NCBI GenBank assembly: GCA_936450465.1
Contig: OW388291.1
Location: forward strand, 38,530,873-38,594,872
From: Gibbula magus
Taxonomy: Eukaryota; Mollusca; Gastropoda; Trochida; Trochidae
Direction of reading: 5' to 3'
DNA length: 64,000 bases
A program made the position numbers and the translations under genes. Position 1 is the stretch's first letter, and every line of letters starts with the position of its first letter. The notes under the pieces are model-generated. The model made no database searches. It worked only from the letters and a program-made list of their open reading frames with translations, and was not told where the DNA came from. This document shows, piece after piece, positions 55,984-64,000 of this stretch.

Positions 55984-56590
55984 TTTCCGGTGAAAATGAT
56001 GTATTTGTTAAATTCTGGTCATCTTCACATGCCGTATTGAAAAATTAAGAGCTTCTGACTTAACAGTTATACCTATATCTGTACAACTTCGTCCATCTCT
56101 GAATACAACATATACATGTACCTCATTTTTCATGTCATTTTTACATGTTGCTTTATTTGAATGTACTACCTATGTCGTTGTATGTATATACTTTAAGGTC
56201 ACTCAAACCTGTTTATCTAACGTATGTCATTTTGTTTAAATGTACACTATTGTCAAATATAATGTTGTAAAATATGAAAAAAAGATAATGTTTTTAAAAA
56301 ATAATTTAGTTAGCTTCTAGATAAATAATGTAACTATGTCTCAATCGTATTTATCACTCATGGCTTAAAATATTTATTTTTTGCGTATAGTTCCTTTTGT
56401 CTGGTAACTTTTTTACAGTAGAAAATCACCTCACAGTGTGTCACCCCGTCAACAAATAAACTATCAGCATTTAAATCATAATTACTTGATTCAGGAAAAA
56501 GATTATATCCTAGTGTCTCATATTTCGCTACTTTCTTTGAATTACTTGAAATAGTCACTAGTGAAGTGGATGTTTCATATGATTAAATGA
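55984..56590. other. Possible LINE 3' UTR and intergenic DNA
   Basis: AT-rich; no clear tail or target-site duplication found. Confidence 0.35.
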
Positions 56591-56594
56591 CAAA

Positions 56595-56700
56595 GCGGAA
56601 TGTGGAGGGGCCTTTGATTCACCTGTCAAGCTGCGTTACTACCTACCTGAATTTACCTGAGATTCACCTTTAATCACAGGTGGGCGTAGGCAGAGCAGGA
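56595..56700 (+). repeat. Dispersed ~110-bp repeat, copy 2 (ACCTG-rich)
   Basis: GGCCTTTGATTCACCTGTCA...CTACCTACCTGAATTTACCTG...CACCTTTAATCACAGGTGGG...GTAGGCAGAG; partner of 53755-53870. Confidence 0.7.
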
Positions 56701-57311
56701 GAAGTGGGAACATTGAATAGGATATGTGTCACATGCCTTTGTACATTGTAAAGGGAAAGGGAGAGCAGAACGATTGTCGTTTGTGATATTATATAACTTA
56801 GGTGAAAATTGGGTCAATGGTTTAGAGACCTGAAAGATGCAAACTCGGTGAATGTTTGTAAAACTATGTTATTATAGGTTATGAAGAATTTTAGTTCTTG
56901 GCGGTATATTTATTTGAACCTTAACTTTTATGACGAACTGATGAAATGGAAAAATTAATAGGCAATGCCCCGTGTGGTTAAAATACGTAGCTTTAGGGAA
57001 AAGTGAAAATAATTAAATGCATGATATGTGTCGTGTGGCAAATTCTTTGGATTTTGATTGACATATTTACTTTTGATGAAAATATGGACAAACTGTTCAA
57101 AGAACTTTATTTAAAATTGAGTATTTTCGATGATTTATTTCTTCATAATTTCTGTCATAGACATATTTTTCATACACGATTTCGTCATTTCAGATTCTAT
57201 GTATACATCAGGGGATAATTGTTTGAAGCATAGCGATAGTCTGATAGTCTTTGTACAAATGGTCTGCCTTGGCAACAGAGGTTGCTAATAACATCTAAAC
57301 AATCAGCAATT

Positions 57312-57332
57312 ATATATATATATATATATAAA
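57312..57332 (+). repeat. (TA)n microsatellite
   Basis: About ten TA units. Confidence 0.9.
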
Positions 57333-57524
57333 ATGTATTCCCTAGTCTTACAATAAGACCCTGAAAAAAGTGTTTATTCATAAAACATTCCCAATATATC
57401 AAATATTGAAAAGTAGTCTATATGTGAAATGGGATTTTCAGAAACAGAGGCTCCTTTCAATATTTGATAAAATTGTGATACTTTCAGAATGAATAATTGT
57501 TATAGACTAGCAAGTCCCTTTCTT

Positions 57525-58210
57525 TTAGATTTCCGTCGAGGTTATTATATCAATCACCAACTTGCTCATATCACCTTTACCACGGTATAACCCTTTCTAA
57601 GATAACCATCGATGTTTCATGTTACCATAATTTACCATTCACCCAACTATACCCTTTATTTGGAATACCGCAATGATGTGATGACCCTCACCATAGACGT
57701 TTTGTGTTTCCATTATTGATCAAGAATTACCACATTACTACATTCTGGAATTAAAAAATAACATTTTTCTAAAATCACCATCGACATTTCTCATTAAATT
57801 TTTAATAATGCTTGTGAGATCTCAATACAACATAGTAATTTTCTAGTATACAAAATTCATGATTTTTCTATGATCACCATTGTGATTTCTCATGTGAATC
57901 TCTCACAAACACATCCTCACTAGAACACCTTTTACTGACCATTGTACTGTTTCGGGAAAACTTCACGTGATAACCTTTTTCTAAGATCGACACCATCGAG
58001 AGTTCTCATATCACCGCTTCACTTCTTGCACTTGTATATATTAGAACCATACTTACAGGATCATGCACCTTCGGCATATTACCGCCTTCTTGAAAACAAT
58101 AATTATTATTCATGTAAAAATATCTCCATTGGCATTTCTCACGTCATTATGACTCCATGCATGTATACTATGATCAGCATTTGAGATCTCATTTCTTGTT
58201 CATTATCATC
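57525..58210 (+). repeat. Diverged ~100-bp tandem repeat (TCTAAGATCACCATCGACATT)
   Basis: About six units with the core TTTCTAAGATCACCATCG, then TTTCTCATGTCACC, near 57530, 57595, 57770, 57870, 57975 and 58115. Strongly diverged. Confidence 0.65.
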
Positions 58211-59589
58211 AAATTATTTTACTCTATACTAACATTCACCTATCGACGCTCCCTTTCCCATGGTTCTATTCTGGGGTTTTGTGTATGCTCAGATAACTAA
58301 GCTTGCTACAGGAACATCTAGACTGATTTAAGTGTTTATTGAGTCATTAAATGAGCATTTTTTCCTGTTATAGTAATCTTTATGAGTCTGGTACGTTTAT
58401 CAGTTTTTACTGAAGTCGACTAACAAAAGACAGGACAAAACGTGATAGATTCGTCATATCCTGTCGGAAATACTTTCATGAGAGATACATGTCCTTTTCA
58501 GTGTTCCTTTAATTGCATTCTTAACACCAAAGTAACGTTTTGACTAGAGATAATAACATTAGACTGTATGTCAGCAGGTGTTAATACTCACCTGGATCAC
58601 AGTAATCTGTAATCACCTGTTACAATAAACTTTTCTTTCAAACAATTCTAATCTTAAAACGTGATACCTCGTGATGTCCACAAGTCGTGCATGTATGACA
58701 CGTTTCTGATACAGAATATATTTTTTAAAGTTGAGATCATAGGAAGGAAATACGACAATCACAGGTTTAACATTTGATAATTTTATTTCCAATACAATGT
58801 GTGTTTGTCTGCTGCACATGACAGTTTTCACCTAACTAATTATCTGTGTTTCGTGGCTTCGTTAATATATCTATTGAGTTTGTGGCATGTTTCTGATAAT
58901 GAAGATATTATCTGATTCAATAAACAGAAATAAGGTTTTAAAATAGTAATAGATCATAAGTAAGATATAATAAAGGATACAACCGGAATATAATAATTGA
59001 AACACTATATATATGCATAAACGTCCACAAAACCCGTTCTTTTAAATGTGAACCAACATCAGTGTTAAATTTGAATTGAATATATCAAAGAAATGTTGGA
59101 ATATATATAAATACAATTTCTTGCATGTTTTCTTGAGAGAACAATTCATTTCCAAATTCAGCAAGTTGATTTGCTGTGTTTCAAGGATGTTTTGGTCAAA
59201 AAAGGTAAACCTACCACGTGAAATTACAATAGTGTCTGTTAAAAATATCAATTTAACAATAAAACGCCAATGGAATAAAAAGAAGAAGAGACTTTGTTAA
59301 AACGTTAATATTGTGTAACATTTGACTCATATGATTCATCACAGAATTTTCAGTTCATTTCTGCAGCATTTGACAATGTGATGAAAATCGAAATCTCACC
59401 CATGTACACAATATAAACCAATTTTCCTTTGTTCCTCATATATTAAACCAGAACTCAGACCATGACATATACATTATGGCTAAACTAATATTGCTGGTCA
59501 AACCACCAACCACAATTGGGCAGTTAACATTCAAGTGATGAATTAACTCGGGATGTTTGGCTAATATATTGATAAACGCGGACAAGCAT
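58211..59589. other. Intergenic, nothing recognised
   Basis: No supported gene or repeat. Confidence 0.4.
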
Positions 59590-59830
59590 AATTTCAAATG
59601 TGGACATGGGTACGAGAGGTCACGAACTGACCTTTAACTTGGGTCAGAAGAAATGTTACCCGACAAAACACGACCACATTAGGATGGAAAATGTCCCAGA
59701 CATGTTTCGGGAATTAGCAAACAGGGGGTCAGCGTTAGGGACATTCTTTCCTCCAAGCTACGGAGGGGGAATACTTGTCATTCAAGGGATGATGTGACAA
59801 CATGGTCTGACTATGTGACCATTAAAGGCA
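59590..59830. other. GC-richer non-coding block, possible enhancer
   Basis: About 240 bp of non-repetitive, GC-richer sequence in an AT-rich region. It contains a symmetrical nuclear-receptor-type site at 59617-59633. No gene-like reading frame. Confidence 0.3.
59617..59633. promoter_or_regulatory. Inverted AGGTCA pair (IR5), nuclear-receptor-like site
   Basis: AGGTCA-CGAAC-TGACCT: perfect half sites as an inverted repeat with a five-base spacer. A further half site GGTCA follows at 59642-59646. Confidence 0.4.
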
Positions 59831-61926
59831 CTCACGCTACTGCCTGAAATAGACAGGGTCATTCAAAGTAAGTGCTCATTTCCTTAAAATAGGACCGGGC
59901 AAAATACATAACCCTGTCGACGTCCTATTGATGTCAAGTACAGAGCATGTGTTTGTTAGATGTTTCCTCGCTGAGTGTGCTGTTATATTTAAATAGACTT
60001 CCGATTTTTGACATATGAGTATAGTATTTGGTTGGGAAAGTTATATGTGTATATCGATATATGATTATTTGTTGCGATGTATTAAAAAAAATTGTAGCAT
60101 GTAATGGTTGAATAATATCATAGAGTTCGTACATTAGGATCCTCTAATTCTACATTCCCCGAAAAGCGAAATATTAGGTTTTTCATATATTGGATAACAT
60201 TATCCGTCATCCTTCGAAACTGTCATTTTAGAGGGAATATCGGTTATACACTTAGTTAGGATTTCAAACTTCAAAATATCTCTTTAATAAAGGGTCCAAT
60301 AATCAATTGAATAAAATGTTTAATCAATTTCGGTAAACAGATGAAATAATGTTACAGTAGTTTAACTTTAAGTTAGATATGGGATACTAAAACAGTTTAT
60401 TGCTTAAACGAGCTGATGATTTATATGAGTTTGATCAAGTGCATGGTACGACATGGAATACGTCTAGTCTTCTGATTATTACTTATTCACAAAATCGCTG
60501 ACAGAATGAATCATACTAACATATCTGCGAATGACGTACCCTGCGAGTCACGACTGTAACCATTATGATATCATGTGCAAAGCAACGTTATACAATTGTG
60601 TGATATCACCATGACACTAATACAGATCAGTATCCTTCACGGGCGATTTATACTTCATGTTTCTTACAATCATCTGTTCTTACATTTTTGTACAAACATG
60701 TGGAAGGTGTATTAACGTCTTACTAGGATTGCAATGAAGTTTGATAGAACAGTTGTTATATATTGGATATATTCTGGTAACAGTTGAGTCTAATTATTGG
60801 AATTTTTAACAACGTTGTTTTTCTTTGAATCTTGTTCGTGTGAAATTGGTGGACTTCTTATTTGAAAAACCACCACCACTTACTTAGTTCTGAAATTAAA
60901 ATGTTAAGGGCTCAACAGACAATCAAAATTTCTAAAAGTTCTTTATTGTGGCCGAGCTAATTGTTCTGAATAATAGCTTATAAAAACATAGATTCTAAAC
61001 GTCGTGATATAGTCACAGTTAATAAGTTGTTATCCAGAAAGTTTATTTTTTATATTTTCATTTCTAAATGTCCTCAAAACTTGAATTGAGCTACCCGTAA
61101 ATGAATCACACGGCAAAAACTGTTTCTTGGTCTTCAATTATCTTAATATAACCTTTTTCATTATGTTGTAAAACGGTAATTCAACATTTATAAAAACCTT
61201 ACGACCTTTCGTGTCATCTTGACCTGCATTAAATGTAGAAATAAGAATTTTTGTAGCATATTTATACTTCGTTCTTTTGAAACATGTCCACCCCCTCTCC
61301 CCGCCCCCTCCCCCCTTAACCCATTTAACAGTGACATGAGTGTACACAATTTCATTATGGCGTTATGAAATGAATATTTTGTAACATAAAATCAAATGTA
61401 ATCATTTTCTAAGCTTGCCTTCTTCAGCTTGAGTCTGTCTGTACAAACCAACTAATGTATACAAGTATGGAATACTATTTTCAAAGGTGAGCTGAACACG
61501 CCTATAAATACCTGTAATTAACCGGTAAGGTAAAATAATCACAAACAGGTGAGAATTCCGATCATGAAGTGCAGCCCACGTACCATTTGTATACACTTAA
61601 CAACCCCTCAACCACAGATACACATTATGAAGTACGACTTTTATTGACTATATTACTGCTTTATTACAATGACACACCTTAATATTTGAATTGTTAATTG
61701 TACATTGATATTGAAGAAATCGATAAACAGTGCATTGTAGATAACAGCTCGATTATTTTGTAGGCGACCGTAACACAATTGCTTTCAGTGTGCTGTACTT
61801 CTTTAACAGTTTGCGTGGTTTAATAGACACCGTTCAACCTCTACGTCATCAAATATAGGTTACTCAAGTCATAACTTCCTATAGGACCTCTTTGTGGAGA
61901 GAATGTTGAGAATGTTGCCTTTGTTC
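59831..61926. other. Intergenic, nothing firm
   Basis: A C-rich run lies at about 61289-61315; otherwise AT-rich and featureless. Confidence 0.4.
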
Positions 61927-61993
61927 TACTTCTAGTAGTAGAAACGCTGCTGCTACTGCTGCTGGTGACACTACTGTTACTGCTTCTACTTCA

Positions 61994-62040
<47 letters not shown>

Positions 62041-62111
62041 AACTACTGCTGCTGCTGCTACTACTACTACTACTACTACTACTAATAGCAGTAGCACTAC
62101 TGCTGCTGCTG

Positions 62112-62143
<32 letters not shown>

Positions 62144-62690
62144 ACTACTACTACTACTACTACTAGCAGTTATACTACTACTGCTGCTGTTACTACTACT
62201 ACTACTACAACTACTGCTGCTACTACTACTACTACTACTACTATTACTACTACTACTGCTGCTACTACTACTAGTACTACTACTACCACTGATACTACTA
62301 CTTCTACTACTGCCACCACTGATACTGCTACTATTACTGCTACTACTTCTACTAGTACTGCTCCTGATGCTAATACTACTACTACTACTACTTATTCTAC
62401 TACTACTAACACCGCTGCTACTACTACTGTTACTACTAATTTACTGCTACTACTTCTTCTACTACTACTACTACTACTTCTACTACTATTATCTTTACTA
62501 CAACTACTACTGCTACTTCTTCTACTACTACTACTACTTCTACTGCTGCTACTACTACTATTACTTCAATTAAAACCACCACATCTACTACTACTGCTAC
62601 TGATACTGCTGCAGCTACTAATGCTACTTCATTTACTATTGATGGCTCTACTTCTACCACTATACTATTACCACCACCACCACTACTATT
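61927..62690 (+). repeat. Long compound trinucleotide array (CTA/CTG)n
   Basis: About 760 bp dominated by CTA/ACT and CTG/GCT triplets with single-base interruptions (CTT, CCA, GTT). The three-base period gives poly-Leu and poly-Val frames on both strands that are not genes. Confidence 0.95.
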
Positions 62691-62979
62691 AGAAGATACG
62701 TTATTTTCTACTGTAGACCTGTGTGAAGCTAACCATACTTTATTTGTTATTTTTAAAACATCAACAGTTCTTAGTTCTGTAAAACACGACTTTTAAAAAT
62801 CGACCGTTTTGGAATCTCATTAACCAGGCGAGATCAGTGAATATGTCACAGGACAGGACAATCTCATTTCTTCATCTATATCCTCGTCGGAGACATTCAA
62901 AATCGACTTATTAATCCGACACTAGTCTGTGTTTGAAAATAAACTATCGTTTCTTTTGCCCCTCGTTGTATAATCTTGA

Positions 62980-63420
62980 ATAAATGAAAATTATTCAGAA
63001 GATATTCCAATACCAAGGACGTTTAATCAAGGCCAAGGCCCAGTAAAACCCCATAATGCACTGAATGACTTGTATTACATTCAGATTGCGTAATAAAAGC
63101 CTACTACAGCCACTTCACGATTTTCTACAACTAGGTGTGACTTATTTGTTAACCTGTCAACATAGGTAAATAAATCATTTATCATCATAATATACTGCGA
63201 CGATTGTAGTTTCCGCTATTGTACTGAAGTGTCACGGTAGCTCTGTTCATCCTTCCCATACCTGTTCAGGTACAATTCTTTTAATCAAGAGGATGTCAGG
63301 TGAGACAGGTAGGTAAACGGGAGCGGCGACAGGAGCGGCCTTTATCCATGTTAAAACGTAGTACAAAATTTCTTACGCCCCGAATGAGAGTATTTAAATG
63401 CTAGCGGCTTTAACCTTTGG
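62980..63420. other. Non-repetitive block, possible regulatory DNA
   Basis: It contains an AGGTGTGA T-box-like site, a GTAAATAAA forkhead-like site and an ACCTG-rich segment (63255-63330) resembling the 53.8/56.6-kb repeat in inverted orientation. No gene. Motif matches alone are weak. Confidence 0.25.
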
Positions 63421-64000
63421 TAATGGTTTCTCGTTAGGTAATGCTCGATGAGGTAAATGGGGAAATGCATTGTGGTCCTAACTGTGTATGATTGAATTTT
63501 CGTTTTATTCGCCCTTTAAATTTCTAACGGTAAGGATTGTCCGGTTGTAATTTTATGGATCATGGGCATTGAAGATATCAACCTCGGGTATTTGAACGTA
63601 ACTTTAGAGCGTCATTTTTTCATTTCCATTCAAACTGAATATTGTTTTGTGTATTTGGATATGCTTCAAAGTGCAGTTGTACTTAGATAGCAGGAGGTAT
63701 CTATGATAAACATAAAATTATGATTTTGAAGACATATTTATGTATCAGTACTTGAGAATTTTAACTTAATTCAAAGATGACAATAAGTTTCGGTATTTAC
63801 ACTAACGCCGTTTTCAAGCCACGATCATCGCCTATAGAGGCAGGGCTGTACAGGTCCTTTAAAATGTTATAGTTGAAATGATATTCCCACCATGTGTCTT
63901 CACCGTTTTATCGATCAAGATGTCGTTTTAATTGATGGATGTACTTTATGAGTGTAATTGTACGTTCATAGATTGTTATCCGCAATACATTTAACACGTA
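63421..64000. other. Window end, nothing recognised
   Basis: AT-rich DNA without supported features. Confidence 0.4.

Noticed and set aside
61879..62660. Poly-Leu and poly-Val open frames
   Set aside because: Produced by the CTA/CTG trinucleotide repeat on both strands.
1..64000. tRNA, rRNA and snRNA genes
   Set aside because: Looked for B-box (GGTTCGAATCC-type) and snRNA-type signals by eye and saw none with a supporting fold; a tRNAscan-SE run would be decisive.

Overview
This window is animal nuclear DNA: AT-rich, with GT-AG introns, few genes, and many microsatellites, minisatellites, MITEs and decayed retroelements. The gene and repeat content suggests a marine invertebrate, most likely a lophotrochozoan such as a mollusc. 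That placement is inference; no marker in the window fixes the species.

Two protein-coding genes are well supported. The first is on the + strand (85-12761, 5' end outside the window). I assembled twelve exons by hand, all splice phases agree, and they give 694 codons plus a stop. It encodes a cpRAS-VWA protein ('circularly permutated Ras protein 1' type). In order it has the G1/P-loop and G2 end of a permuted Ras domain, a proline-rich linker, a CxxC...CxxC zinc ribbon, and a VWA domain with a DxSxS MIDAS, followed by a C-terminal region. The second gene is on the - strand (27277-33574, three exons, 202 aa). It is a Rho-family GTPase of Rac/Cdc42 type with a CAAX end, but Thr replaces the Gly12-equivalent in its P-loop. 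The two genes are tail to tail, about 14.5 kb apart. They are not obviously functionally linked beyond both being Ras-superfamily.

The most unusual feature is in the cpRAS-VWA gene. At three of its introns, tandem repeats start exactly at the exon/5' splice-site junction and copy the exon end plus donor: about 76-bp decayed units at 275-800, a 5.2-kb (CTGT)-rich minisatellite of roughly 110 units at 2657-7850 with higher-order structure, and four 56-bp units at 8727-8950. The big array places a pyrimidine-rich tract, an AG and a GT next to each other in every unit, which looks like a splice-site array.

The rest is mobile-element and repeat territory. 15866-18745 is an approximately 510-bp-armed inverted repeat around a decayed Penelope-like element with a hammerhead-like motif. 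19760-20000, 22246-22661 and 23541-24060 are TIR-bounded MITE-like elements. 43826-45199 is an old minus-strand LINE split by a younger 5'-truncated LINE with a 14-bp target-site duplication. 46814-48058 is a broken Tc1-like transposon with TIRs. 50516-50818 resembles an LTR plus primer-binding site. 55274-55983 is an L1/Tx1-like LINE remnant. 61927-62690 is a long CTA/CTG trinucleotide array. Several intergenic blocks (about 42340-42840, 59590-59830, 62980-63420) are less repetitive than their surroundings and may be regulatory.
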